In this document: positions 1-14,743 of the stretch, one piece after another | How positions within the stretch are numbered: the stretch's first letter is position 1 | Layout of the letters: each line of letters opens with the position of its first letter | DNA from: Elysia crispata | Taxonomy: Eukaryota > Mollusca > Gastropoda > Plakobranchidae | NCBI GenBank assembly: GCA_033675545.1 | Contig: JAWDGP010005126.1 | Location: 1 to 64,000, forward strand | Length of the DNA: 64,000 bases | Direction of reading: 5' to 3' | Program-made: the position numbers and the translations under genes | The notes under the pieces: model-generated | What the model was told of the DNA's origin: nothing | Databases searched by the model: none | Seen by the model: only the letters and a program-made list of their open reading frames with translations

Positions 1-859
1 TTTGATTAGTTTTATCTCGCCTAAGATTTCTTTAAAATCTTACATTGAGGTGCGGCACTCAGTGAAGCAAGGAATGAGCTACTTAGATAGGATCTGGCGC
101 CATCAGGAAATAAATCAAACCAGATATTGAACCCAATGCTAGTTCCTTGCCTTACGTACTTCACTATTTGTAGCTATTCGGTAGTCAAGGTTAAGCAGTA
201 ATGTATACTTTACATATACCCCTTGGATTTTAATCTGTTTCCTTTGCTGTAAAAGTTTCTGCCAGTTACGGACAGTGATATTAAAAGAGTGTTCACAACA
301 TGGATCAAGAAATATATATATTTTTTTGTAATTAATTGTGCAACTGCTTGCTATCTTTAGTATAAAATCATTATTTTAAAGATAATGACCAGCTTATGTT
401 ATTGTCTTGATGCTTTATGCTGACAATTTGTCTCTGCCACTGTGTAAAGCACACACGGAGAAGTTTTGTTTTTATTTGGCTTTTTCAAGAAATAAAACGT
501 GTACCGCTTAATTCGCCTACTTCTTAGTTATTTAAAGTCTACGTTTGCTGTTCAAGATACTATAACAATTGAATTAAGCTCATTATATGTTAGAGCCGTT
601 GTGTCGGCAGCTAGTGTCTCTTCAAGCAATTTAGTTTCATGTAATAAAATTCATATCAGACATACACATAATGAGAAGCAACACAACGCAGTCATGTTTG
701 AAATGAATATAATGCAAATGCTTTTAATATGATCAGGCGTTTCTCAGGGGTGATAATTGAAACAAGAACACACTAGATCAAAGGTTAACAAAAATAACGT
801 TTTGTGTTTTTATAGATTAAAAACAACATGATTGTAGAAGAAACACTTGAAAATAGGAG
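1..859. other. Non-coding flank
   Basis: AT-rich. Only short open frames without recognisable similarity; nothing else seen. Confidence 0.5.
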
Positions 860-3732
860 GAAAAAAAATACCCATTATGTGACATAGTCATTTATATAAC
901 TAGGTGTACATGTTTTCTTGCACTTGGGAGAATGTAGTCATTTAAACCTTATCTTTCAGATAAATGTTACATCAGCTCCCGATTGCATAAGGCATAATAT
1001 GTTAATCCAATAGTATAATCATAATTATACACATAGGGCTATAATTTGAACAAAGAAGTTTATGTGAACGCATAATTAAAACATTCCATTTTAGTTGGCA
1101 AATTATACATAAAATAACCTGTCACAAACAGCATTTAAATCAAGTTTTTCTTCTTATTACAAATATTTCAATGTTTCTATTTCACATTGGCAAAGACAAA
1201 TATATGCATTTAAAAGAGTTCGGAATATATAAAAAAAACAAACAGAACCGTGTTTATCTCTATTTAAAAAGAAAAAAAAAATGAATACATGCCAAATCTC
1301 AACACAACACTTTAACTTGTACAGAAACTTTTTTGAAGATATTCAGTACGAATATAGAGTGTGCTCTTAAACTTCTAAAATCATAACTTCAATTTTTCTA
1401 AACCCTACATGTACGGTTAATTTAAGCTATTAATATTATTAGATTTTTAGGTACTAAACAGTGTTATCTTTATAAGGAAAAAAACCTTTAACAATAGAAA
1501 TATAATAAAATCAAATAAAAAACAACATAGAATGCTGCGGCACTACCTAGAAGATCTATTTAATTATCTATAAGACAAAAGCGTTCTTTTTCCATTATAA
1601 AAATTAATAACCAACACAAAATTATCAAAATTATATTTCATAAAGTTATTATACAGACAATAAAAAATTTATTCGCATGATTCCTATTCTAAAGTGTTGA
1701 GTACAATATTTGGAAATAAAAGCATTTTTGTATCAAAATGATATACATGGACCTCTAGACTACTTGTGAAAAGTAAATCATCAATAGAGTACATGAAAGC
1801 TGTCTATTTATACTGAACCATGCCTTGATATTCTAGGAACCAATCATCGCTCAATATTTTACTATCCTCATTGTTTAAGCTTTTGATGAAGATCAGAAAA
1901 AAATATGTCTGGCCTTCCACATTACAAACTCGACACTTATTATTTGAAAAAAAAAGTTCTGTGCCACTCACCTTTTTAGGTAAAACTTTAAAAGATAATA
2001 ATTATTTACAAAATTATCATTTCAAAAACAAAAACAAATGGCTACGTTAATAAATACTGTCTGTATCTCTACTGCATGTACATTTGATATGTTAGATTTT
2101 TTTGTGCATTTTCACAATTATTTTTAGTCTTTGTTTTATCTAATGTTTGGCATAAAATGTTTGTGACTGGTACAGATTAGGAAATTTAATGAGAAATTAT
2201 AGAACTTTTTGCGGACAAAAAAAAGGATGATCAAGAGGGTATGGCATTTCGCTACGAGAAAACTGAAATAATGAGGCCACGAAATTTTTTGACTTACATG
2301 TAGCACAAAAGATTATCAGATAGATGCCCTCTTAAGACACAATCAAATTTAAAACAAGCAGAGCTAATTCTGTCCACTTTGATTGTGTATTTGATTGACT
2401 TTTTTTCCAGCAACTATTTGCAAAGATTGTTGCCCTTCGACTTTGATGCAGATCCCCTTTTCTCCCCTTTATAGAAAAAAATACCTATTACGTGACATGG
2501 GTATTTATATATTAACTAGGTATAAACGTTTCCTTGCACTTTGTGTAATGCAGTCATTTATAGCTTATCTTTCAGGGAGATGTCACATCAGCTCTCGATT
2601 AGATAAGGCATAACTGTTAATCCAATGGTATAATCTTATATGCCAAGGGCTACAATTTGAACAAAGAAGTTTATGTGAACGCATAATAAAAACATTCCAT
2701 ACCAGTTGGCAAATTATACATAAAATAACATGTCGCAAAAAGCATTTAAATCAAGTTGTTTTTTTTTGTTACAAATATTTTAAAGTTTGTTTGACAATGG
2801 CAATGAAAAATATCATATGTATTTAAAAAAGTTCGGAATAGGTAATCGAAGAGGTTCATTTATTTACATAAAAAGATGATTTTTATTATCAAGCTAGATT
2901 TGAGACATTCTCACATCGTTTTAAAATCACAGGACAGGTTTATATGGAATTCATGCGTTCCGATATAATATATAAGTTTTGATGTATAAAGATGAAAATT
3001 TCTCAAGTAATTTTTTTTTATTAAAATATAGTAAATTTAATAGAAAGCAAAAAAAAAATGGACTGTTTGTTTTCAAAACAGTTAATCATCAATAGGGTAC
3101 ATGAAAGCTGTCTATTCATACTGAACCATGCCTTGATATTCGAGGAATGGATCATGGCTCAATATTATACTTTATTCATTTTCTAAGCTTTTGATGAAGA
3201 TCAGAAAGAAATATGTCTTGCCTTCCATTTTACAAACTGTACATTGACTTTTATTTAAAAACAAAGTTCTGTCTTACTCACTGTTTAGGTAAAACTTTAA
3301 AAGATGATAATTATTTACAAAATGATCATTTCACAAACAAAAACAAATGGCTATGTTAATAGATACTGTCAGTATATCTACTGCATGTACATTTGGTATG
3401 TTAGATTTTTTGTAAAATTTGACAATTTTGTTGTCGTTGTTTTATCTAATGTGTTTGACATGAAATTGTTATGACTAGTACAGACAAGGGTATATAATGG
3501 AAAATATAGAATTTTTTGCGCACAAAAAAAAATGCCAGAAAACTTTTTGACTTACATGTACCACAGAAGATAGTCAGATGGATGCCCTCTCAAGACACGA
3601 TCAAAATTGAAGTAAGAAGAGCTAATTCTGTCCACTTTGGTGTGTATTTAATAGACTTTTTTCCCCAGCAACTGTGAAAAAGGAATTGTTGCCCTTCGAC
3701 TTTGATGCAGATTCTCTTTTTTCCCTTTTTGA
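860..3732. repeat. Imperfect direct duplication, about 1.6 kb and 1.26 kb
   Basis: Copy 1 about 860-2473, copy 2 about 2474-3732. Shared landmarks in the same order: ACATCAGCTC-CGATT (969 / 2585), TGAACAAAGAAGTTTATGTG (1047 / 2657), TACATGAAAGCTGTCTATT (1791 / 3099), TTTTGATGAAGATCAGAAA (1880 / 3188), CCCTTCGACTTTGATGCAGA (2430 / 3690). Copy 2 lacks roughly 300 bp in the middle. No protein is recognised; possibly an old tandem duplication or two copies of an unknown element. Confidence 0.8.
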
Positions 3733-5677
3733 TTTCAACACTGTTCTGCCATTTTCCTCATCAATAAATAAATCAGGTGCCATGCTACTTAGCTTACGCA
3801 ATCATAACCTTTCACGCATCTAGATCGCTCGTTCATTCTTGTGCATCTGCCAGTCGTCCTAAATTTAGCCAACATAATGGTCCACCCAACACATTTTTCT
3901 TTGCATTTGCAATCATTATTAAAGAAAATTAAAAAAAAATAACACCCTAATAAACCTAATTTTTTCTGTTAAATAGAAATAGCTAAAAGTAAAACTTACC
4001 ACATATATGTAATAATTCTTATCAAACTTCTGTTTTCGGGAAAGGAAACACTTTTTTCAGTCAGCAAGAGCACTAGATGCCCTTCTTTAAGTCAGCTGCG
4101 TGGGTAGAAATAATATCATGGACATTAACTGCTCTTGAAATTGCAGGAGATCATTTTCTGTCAATTTTGTCAACGTAGGCTTAGAAAAACCCTTGTAACC
4201 ATCAATATCTCCTTTAAAATTTAATTTCTTTTGAATTCGACTTTCATATTTACTTACTAAATATCAGGGTTCGATGTTCACTTTTGTAAACACTAGACTG
4301 AAAAATATCAGGCTGTTTTCGTCTAAGATTCTACAAGAAAGTAAAAAAAAAAACACAACATAAAACTAACCACTAAACTCTCTGTAAATCATTGTTAAAT
4401 CATGACCAACAATTTCATATTCATATGACATTATCCAAACAGCCAATGGTAAACTGGTCCATGATGTAAATAGGATTCCGTTGTAAGTTACTCTAACAAT
4501 GTTCTCTCATTCGGAAGTAATAGGTAGGAATGTGTCTCAGACATTTTTTCCTGACATTCTTTGCATACAGAACTGTACTTCCAAATGTTCAGCTCCATGC
4601 TCACTGAGTCTACCATTAGGTTTACTCTCTAAATTTACATTTTATTCAATTTCTCTCTTAAAAATCGTACTCTCGAATTCCTTCTAAAATAAATTTACAT
4701 TCTCTTTATTATAAATCTTAATATTCCCAATCTGTTAGTTTTCCATGAAAGTATTTTTACAATTTATCACAATTCAGGATTGTTTTTTATCTACTATTAT
4801 GTCTGCGCATATGTGACTACAATCCTTGACTTGTTTTTAGTAAAAAAGGTAGAGATATCTATATGTCCACTATATGATTTAATGTCCTCCCCACCCCCCC
4901 ACCCCCCGCTTTTAAAGAACATTTAATTCTAATTGTTTCAACATGTTTTTTGCTATTTTTAAATTGTTGGCTCTTAAGAAAATGGCCTTGAGGATTAGAT
5001 GGCTAGTGTTGCAAACATTATTCACTTCAGCCTGTCACGGGAAGAGAGCAGAATGTCTAACCCCAGTAACTGTCATGAATATTTAATCTCTAAAAAGTAA
5101 GTTTATATAGATCACAAATTTTTATGACTTTCAAGTATTTATATTGTCTATGTGAGGAACATACAATAGAAACAAAAAAAAACCCCACACAATTCAATAC
5201 AGAGAGGTATACGTTCTTCCTCTGTTTGAAAGAACAAATCAAACCAGCTGTAAAATACTATTACAAAAGTTCAATTGATGTTAATATCGATACGTACTGA
5301 GCTCTCTTTCAAATATGTTTAATGCCATTCCCTTACATAGATTTCTATTGTTGGTTGAATTTAAAAAGATATTCCTCTTTTTTTTAATAAAATGCAATAA
5401 AAGTTGATCAATATTCTACCTTTCGGTATTATGATTTTGATGACTTTTTATACTTTAATTGAACAATATATATATAATCTATATGTCATTATTAATAACA
5501 GATCTGTCCTGAATACTTTTTTCTGACACAAATGACAAAAATATTAATCTGATACATTTTTCTGTGAAACAAGTCTTTAATAATGTCTACAAAAAAATTT
5601 TGGTACAAACTGTTTTATACAACGATATGGCATTTGAATTTCATGCATATGCTCACGGAATCAGAGATTTTCAAATA
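3733..5677. other. Non-coding region downstream of gene A
   Basis: AT-rich, with a C-run near 4889-4907. Includes the probable 3' UTR of gene A nearest 5677, with ATTAAA on the minus strand at 5576-5581. No other gene seen. Confidence 0.5.
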
Positions 5678-5916
5678 CTAAAGAACATCCATAACAAAGA
5701 CAGTTCCCTTAGCAGTGCTGCAGACGAAGCGCTGCTCCAACAGAGACACAGCGAACAGTCGATCACCCACGTCCTCACCACCAGGATGGGTCCAAAGTTT
5801 CATGATCCACACACCATCTTGATCGATGAGATGGAGGGTGCGCTTGTGTCCGTCTGATACGAAAAAATATCCGCCCATGCTGTATGCGACTCCTTTTGGA
5901 TGTTCAACTTGTTTAA
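5678..5916 (-). CDS. Gene A exon 11 (C-terminal blades, stop)
   Basis: Acceptor TTTTTTTAG, then KQVEHPKGVAYSMGGYFFVS..., 78 codons and stop, residues 489-566. HPKGVAY---GYFFVSDGHKR is a classic NHL repeat signature (P-G-A/V then V-S/A-D-----V). It ends with F-V-C-S-T-A-K-G-T-V-F-V, a closing propeller strand. Confidence 0.93.
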
Positions 5917-8134
5917 CTAAAAAAAATAGAAAACATACAATTTAACAATTCCGAAGTAAGAAGATGATGGCCATGAAAATGAATTAAAAGAAAATATGAA
6001 AAAAAAATTGTTCCAGGTACAATAGGAAGTTTTATCACTGTTGTGTATGTGTTGATGTATGTATAAGCCTGTCTGGTTCAAGTAAAATATAGTATATATA
6101 AACTTTATTATATTACACAGCTTGCAATTTCTAAGGAACTTTGTTTAAAATTTAGATGAAATTAAAAAATTATTTTAGTCAAATACCTGCAAAAAACTTA
6201 TGAGACTGTCAGAGAACAACCACTCATGTCCAGTTAGTTTACGCAATAACTCTTATTATATGAGATAAACAATTTGATACAGGGATTTATTAGCAAGATG
6301 CTTTTATAATTAAAGTTATATTAAATTTTGATTTCAACACAAAATTGAATGTGTCATTAGACATAATTATTTGCATACTATGTGCAAGAATTCTGAGTCT
6401 TTTCTACTAAGTCTATTTCCCATTGTGAGAACACACGTTTAAGAAGTGGGACACGACTTTGACCTGCAGATCTACTTCTCGGAATTATAAAAAAACAGAA
6501 TGAATATAAAGTTCTGCCTTGGGAACTCTTTGTAGAGAGAATTTGTCTGACAGGTCATTGAAATCATGAAAAAAATCATAGCTGTATGTGTGAAATAAAA
6601 GAGGTTATAAACTAATATAGGAATACTTCAAAGTTAACACAGCAACATATACGCAAAGAAGAACATATTATTATAAGCTCATCTGAGAAACGATGTTTTC
6701 GTAAATTAAGAAATATAAACTATGTTTGCTACTTTTTCTGAACTATTATTAAGCATTTTAAACAAATGAATCAATTAAATTCGAAGCAACGAACAACCAC
6801 ATTTCACTTACGGGAGGCTATACAAAATAGTAAGCAAGCCACTAGAGCGAAAAAAAGATCTGCTGATACAGAAAGATAAAGCCCGAAATTAAGGGCAATA
6901 TTTCTTTGAAGTAAGTTTATCTTAGTTTAAAGTTGAAGACTTTTATGTGAATGATGTAAAGTAAACAAACGATAATATAATATTGAAAATACAGGATTAT
7001 TTTATTATTGAGAGTAAAAATGATCTTCTTTCATGTATTATAATTTCGGATGATAACATGAATAAGAATAGAAATATTTGAAAAGAGAAAACAAATAGAT
7101 AGATCTATGCCTACTAGATTGTAAACAAAAAACAAGTTGATTTTATTCTGCATACAACACTTTAAATATCAACAGACTACTTATTTATTTCTATAAAAAG
7201 AAGTGTAGTCATATAATACGAGCTTTCTAATTTTATCAGAAACTCAAAATTAAGCCAGAGAGTGCTACTCTCAACATATGAGTTAACATCAATAGTGAAG
7301 CAGAAATCTTCGATGTTAAACCTGGGTCAGCCATTGGAAATAAAAACAAAAGACAACCTCTGAAACTTTATAAAGAGAAATAATTTTTAAGAAGATGAAA
7401 GAAAAATGTTTTAAATTGAAAGAAAGCATATCGAAATACTAATAAGCCCTCACAATGAATATTAAGGAACAAATCACTGCGTGCTGCCTTTCCCCCCTTT
7501 TTATCGTTTTTGCAGAAAATTATATTTGGCTTGCCCAAAATTCTCTTCATCGCTTTTTATCTCTTTACAATCTTGACAACAAACCTTTGCAGGAAAAAAT
7601 GGTTGAATGGTCTTCCATCTTAAGTTTCGCTATAGAGTTATTGCAGAGAGACATCAATAAACATTGATCTTCCGTCGTCACCATGGACAGTGGATCTAAT
7701 ACAGAACCTGTCGTTTAGAGACAGACATAGAAATGAAATATCATTCTTCGTGAACAGAAATACAGCAGTCACAGAAAACTCAACTCATTACGAATGTCTT
7801 TATTAGATAGTCTATTTTTATGTAACATTTATCTTGAACAATATGGCATGATCTTAAAAAACAATAACAAATATTTAACATGTAAACTTAAACTGCAAAA
7901 CACCTAAAGCCTAAAATTGTCATTCTTTGAAATAAAAAACACAATCTTTTTCTAGGTTAGGAAACAACAGGCAGGCAACGTATTTTTAGTTCATTATTGA
8001 ATCGTAAATTAGTTAAAGTAAATTAAATGTTAACATTTTTTTTCGTACTAAGCCAAAGAATAATAGTCAATGAAGAGTGAGAGAGAGAGAAAGAGAGAGA
8101 AAGAGAGGGAAAGAGAGAGAGAGAAAGAGAGAGA

Positions 8135-8184
<50 letters not shown>

Positions 8185-8187
8185 AAG

Positions 8188-8218
<31 letters not shown>

Positions 8219-8986
8219 AGGAGAAGCAAGAGGATGGATGTATGCCGGTTGTATGTCAATTTAAGAAGAACTTGTTTCCATGCTGATTAATTTTTACTTA
8301 GACTTGATTTCTAAACATCTATTCTTGGGTTTTTCAAGCTTTATGGTGCGTCTATTGCACCCTTCCGATTAGCCCCTGTTGTTCTTTAAATTTTGGCGAC
8401 TACACCTAGCACTGGCCTTTTATGTACAAAGCATAACATTCGAGAAAAAAAAAGACAGTAAAGTGACAATGATAAGTTAGAAAACATATACAACTAATAC
8501 CAAATGAAATTGAACGAATTCTCGGCCTCTTCTTAATTTAAGAACACCTTCCATAAAACACTTTGAGAAGCGGAAATTTAAAGTGACAGTAAGTCTGAGA
8601 GTAAAAACAGTGAGAGGAAAAAAAAGAAAGTAAGAGACCCATAGGCAGAGTGACAGACACCGACGAACAAAGGGGAAAAAGAATAGACAGAGAGGCACAT
8701 ATTAAAAGAAATAAAAGATATAAATATAGACATAGCTACAGAAAAAAAAAGTTGAAATTAAAAAAATATCGAGAATGAAAGAGAGGTGTTGGCAAGAAAT
8801 TCGATATGTAGAGTTAGAAAGAAAAAAGATTAAAAGAGATTAAAACAAGCGATAAAGGGCAAGAACGCATGAGAGAGATAAAAAAGAGAGTGAGGTAGAA
8901 AGGAAGACCTACTGTACAAGTTGAAGAGATGGAGATTGTGATATGTGAAAAGAGAGAGGTGAAAATAGAAAAAAATAGAAAGAGAT

Positions 8987-9057
<71 letters not shown>

Positions 9058-12000
9058 TTGTTGAAGAAGGAAATGGTGAATAAATAAAAAAAGGACTGAT
9101 TCTTAGAAATATCACGATGATGACTATAATCTCTCTTTCAAGACTACACGTAGACCAATGTTGTACTGGAGCAATTTGTTCTTCACTCTGTCTCTCACAT
9201 ATAAGTAGGGAAGAAAATTTCTCTTTTATAAAAACACACACAAAATAATACAAGTTGTGATTTAAATGTTAGTCTGATAATTACATTTTTTTTCTTTAAT
9301 TATGGAAACATATATTTTGAAATAGAAAATTGTTTGTCTTATTTTCTGTACGTAAATTTTCTAATGTTACAGAGACGGAATAAAAGCCTAATAATTAACA
9401 TGCTGTAACATTGATTTTTCTTCAAGATGTGTCCAGATGTGAATCCCATTTTACACAGTAATAGAATGCATAGGCACCCCGTGAATTTCTATCAACAAAT
9501 GAAAATTTATATCTGAAATATAAAGGTATAAGAAAAGATCTGATGCACCGTGCACAAGTAACTTCTGAGGCATATTTTAATGATTATACGCATTTAAATT
9601 AAGATACTTTTGTAACTAACATCATTTATATATCAAATATTCTGTCTATCTGTTCCTGCACAAGTCGTGCTTTTTAATTAAAACAAATATTGCTTTAATC
9701 TTTAGAATTTTCAGTTTGATTATAAAGGTGACATGCTTCAATTCTTATGTACAAATGTGTGATCTTAAACTTGCAACAACAATATAACCGAGTTGAGTAA
9801 TACGACCGTTTGGAAATTAAAGATGGAAAAAAGAGGGAGAGAGATAGAGAGAAAAACAGACAATTGAAGTGATATAACGAAACAAAGACAAAATAATCCA
9901 TATTTTTGGTACTTCTATCGTTTCCGTATGTCGAGTTTCTCTTGAAAGTATTTTTGTAAAGTAAAAAATCTGTTTATTACGGCTAGAGAAAGTAGAAAGA
10001 TAATAAAGACGCCTCTCTACCGCTCTAACGTTTCTCTTTTTTCTCTTTCTCTCGGTCTAGTTTTCTTGCCTTTTTCGTTCTATCTCTCTTTTTGCTTTTT
10101 CTTTCTTATTGTCTATTGTGACTATCTATTACTATTGTACTGTTTCTTTTTATGTAACGTTTGTCTGTTTTTTAATATATTGTCTCTTTCCCATCTATCT
10201 CTTTCTCTCTTCTATTGTTCATTATCTGTTTTCCATTAATTGTTTTGTGTCTCATTTTCTCTCACATATTTAATATGTCCTCTGTTTTCTTTATTATTTT
10301 TTTTTTCTTTGTTCTTGGTGTCTCTCCAACTTTCTCAGCTCTCTCTCTCTTTTTTTTTCTTTTTCTTGTTTTCGATCATCCCTTTCTTTCTCACTCTCTC
10401 ATTCTCTTGGATCTCGCTCTGACTATGCCTTCTTACTCAATTCTTTTGTGCTCTTTCTCTCTCTCTCTTATGACTTTTACTTGTTTCTCTTCCCTCAGTT
10501 AATTTTTCTTTGGATCGAGTTATAGTAGAGCACAATAGGGTTTAACATGGATTCTTCAAAATCATGAATTCCTCGAACTCATCTGTTTACCCCTCCTGAC
10601 TCTCTTTATTCCCTTCTTATTTTTACGTTTTAGTCGAACTAGTTCGAAGTTATAACATTTTTAATTCCAACAATCAGCCCAAAATTAGAGAAAAACAAAT
10701 TTCTTCTCATAAGAAATTTGACAAATTTGACACATCCTGACTTTCTTTACATTCGCAGATCTTACATTTCAATCAAGTGCTCAACTGTTTGTATCTTCAA
10801 AAGGGCACGGCTTAACTCTCCCTTTCACCTAGTGGAAACAATTTGTGGACAGGTAGCCCAGCCATTTATCCACAGTCGCCAGGGATAGAAACACTTCTTC
10901 TCCCGCCCCACCTTACTGTAGCTTAGCCCCATACACCCGGCCCAGTTGTCTGTCTGCGCCTAGACTAGGTCTACCGGTATGCTAGGACACTAACAGGTAG
11001 CTCAAAAAGTAAAATGTTAGTCTGATAATAGTGAGCTTCAAGTTCAAACCTTTGTCGGGTCCTCTGGTGGGATTAAGTCTTGCTCTGCCTTGACAGATAG
11101 CCCTGTGTGGGTTAAATATTATTCAGGAACAAGCATTTGAACGCCGACTTTAGATTGAATATACGCCTAGCTAGAAAGAAATTTGTAACCGAGATCTGAA
11201 TGTAGACCTAGAGTCGAGATCTAGACCTCGCATAAAGAGTTTGAGATCCGACAAGCGCTGGGGTTTGGGGTTTTACATAAAACGAGTTCGGTAGGACAGA
11301 TCGGGTTGCTCGGAAATATCTGTCTTCCGTCCTCTATTGAAAGTACCGGTACTAAAAGTATGAAAAAATACGGAAAATCTGATATCCCCGTAATGCTCGG
11401 AACTTTATAAAAGTAGCAAAGAAAACACGAAACCTCTATACGTTGTTAACGTACTTCAAAATATTCCCGGAAACGCAAATCCAGGGTTCAAGTGCCAAAA
11501 ATAGATATGTTCGAACACAACTTTTTCGAACATACAAAAATTCTTTAATGAATTCGAGGAATCCATGCTCCACTGTACTTTTACTAGGCTTGATCCAGAC
11601 AGGATATCGCGAGAGAATTTACATTTCGATTTTGCAGGACATTAAATTTAGAAACATCTGGTCATTTCGGAAGGCGATCGTGGTAAAAAAAAAACATTTC
11701 CGTGTTGAAATTATGTATGACAGCATATGAGTACTCTTCAGCTGCATAATTTACTGTTTCACCAGTACTACGACATAATGCCGCATAATTTCTTATTTTC
11801 ATAAAATAAATAAAAAATATATCAAATAGCCCATTCCAATCTTATTTCTTTTAAATGTCTCATTCAAATTAGCTTTACCATTTTTGATCGATCTACCTTT
11901 TTATCAAATGATATTTTTATAATCTATTGTGATAGATCAAATAAACAAGGCTCCTGAGACAGAGGCGGCCGCCGCTCATTCACAAAATTCCTAGGCGAAC

Positions 12001-12963
12001 TAGATCTTAGATCTACAATCTCAGGAATTGCGTATATCAAAACAATAGAAATTTTAAACGAGCTCGTGGACAATAAGAGCTTAATAATAAATGGCGACAC
12101 TACTAGATGATATGTTGACCAAAGAGGTACGCCCTACCTGATTTTATTTTAACTTCTAGATCTAACTTTTCCCTTAGAACGAGTCTTGGATCTTAATATC
12201 AGCTAGTAGAATGTATAATAAAGTTTACACTATTTATATCACTACAACCAAGAAAAGACCTTGAGCATCTTCTCAAAGTGGCAAAGTGTCATTTCGGTTA
12301 TCACACGTAAAGGCCCCAAATCATTTTTTATACCATAGCTGAAATAAACTTTGACAAAACTGATTCGTCTCTCATTTCCTATTTTTCTGCTAAACTTTTA
12401 TTCTTTTGCCATTTATGCGGTTCTATAAATAGCAATATGTAGGAGCTCTCTTCCTTTTAGCAGCGTCTCTAAGAAACACATTGCTTTTTATACCTGTTTG
12501 TTTACCTCTGCACAGAAAATGGCGTAAAAATCAGCTTTACTATATCAATCGACATACTAATGTTTCGTTAATATAACAATATTAAAACCTATAAGCATAC
12601 GTTAAGTAAATAATATATTTTGAAATTAGCTCCCCCCCCCCTTTCGGATTTAGGATGGAGACAATGAGCTATAAGAGCACACTGTAATGTGCATCCTTTA
12701 AACTTTTCATAATCCTTGTGTTCTGCCAATCCATTAACGTCCTAATTTTCGAGGGAAAAAAAACACCATAGCTTTGACCTTAAATGTTTCATAATGTAGA
12801 TGTATAGATAACTTACTTCGTGTAACTGAAGCTCAGATAATCAATAGTGGTTATATTAAAGTTAACAGTTATAGACAATCGGGTGAGACTGAAAAAAGAG
12901 TTGATTTATACATAGATAACGGGGAAAGAAAAAGAGAGAGAAAGATAGGGAGACAGAGAGAGG

Positions 12964-13003
<40 letters not shown>

Positions 13004-14145
13004 GAAAGAAAAAGAGAGAGAGAAAGAGAGAGAGACAGAGACAGAGAGAGACAGAGAAGGAGAGAGAACTAGACAGACAGGCACACCTACATATCAGACT
13101 ATACAAAGTAAAAAGACGGAGATTCACTGGCATTTAAGACAGCTCAGCTGATAAGCGCATGGTTAGCCTCTCATCCGCGTTAGCATTTCAGTTCGAGTAT
13201 TAACCAGAATACAACGTATGATGAAAACGTCCTTGAGAAGATAAAGAGACACCGAGAAAGAGAGAGAGAGAGACAGAGAGGGAGAGAGAACTAGACAGAC
13301 AGGCACACCTACATATCAGACTATACAACGTAAAAAGACGGAGATTCACTGACATTTAAGACAGCTCAGCTGATAAGCACATGGTTAGCCTCTCATCCGC
13401 GTTAGCATTTCAGTTCGAGTATTAACCAGAATACAACGTATGATGAAAACGTCCTTGACTGTTTTTTAGGGATACAAAAATACATGTACGTCTTTCTTAA
13501 AGCAAGCAAGAGGTCTTTCAACTTGCACAGTTTATGCCTTATTTCCTATTTTATTTGCATCATTTAAAATTTTCCCCACTCATGTGGGTCCAGTCTAATT
13601 ACATATAGTTGACTAATAGGTAGGGCTCTGGTACTGGAACTTATACTACAGTAATCAAGGTAAATACATGGCGGTTAATTTAAATGTGCATTCTGCTGTC
13701 TTAGGTAGTAAAAATTGAGTCATCTGTCAAGGACTTTTTCGTTAGTTTTCTCAAAATACGATGCCATTGGAACGACCTTTTTGTTTGGCAGACAAGTAAA
13801 CTATTCATCCATCAGTTAAAAACATTCTGATGAGAGAGGTAGTCGATTAGTAGGCAAGCATATAGAGAGAAATAGAGCGAGAGAACGAGAAAGAGAAGGA
13901 GAGAGGAGGAACAGACGGACAAACGCACCAGAGTAGACCATGCGACGAAGACTGTAAGAGATTCACTGATGCGTCAAGCAAAGATTGATAAAGTCAAACA
14001 GACTCGATAAATGTAAGGACAAACATAAAGACAATTACAGGGAGAATTAATCGGACATTTCAGTTGATAAGCGCACTTGAGAAAACATAGAAAGGGAGAG
14101 AGAATTGAAGATAAAGAGACACCGTTGGAGAGAAAAAAAGAAAAA

Positions 14146-14201
<56 letters not shown>

Positions 14202-14681
14202 CTAGGTGATGCGGAAAAGAATAAGTAAAAGAGATGACAGAGCAATAGCTAGCTCTTAGATTTAAAGGCTAAAGGAGAGAAAAACGTGTCAGAGATACGA
14301 AAAATAGGTCCAAACTAATAAAAAGTGAGGAGAAAAATATAGATTAGAGAGGCTGGAAAAAAACACCTTAGTGGGAAATAATTTTTTTTTAATGATCAGA
14401 AAGACAGAGTAGCAGAAAAAGGCTGGAGGAGTGAGACTGAGACAAGAGAGAGAAAACATGCGTGTCGAGGAGAGGGAGCGAAGAAACAGAAGTTGAGAGA
14501 GACAGGGGTTGTAGAAAGATGATAAAAGGAGTGAAACTATTAAGGAAGAAAATAGACATGGGAAGATAGAGAAAGTGATATGGAAGACAGGGGAAGATAG
14601 GCACAAGGCGCAATTGAGAGGAGAAGAAATAAAAAAAGGAAACACACACACACACACATATATATACATATATATATATAT

Positions 14682-14743
<62 letters not shown>

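Noticed and set aside
5564-5857. 97-codon plus-strand frame
   Set aside because: Antisense shadow of gene A exon 11, which has a splice acceptor, NHL motifs and paralog support.
10994-11060. Functional tRNA gene
   Set aside because: A/B-box-like segments only; stems do not pair into a cloverleaf.
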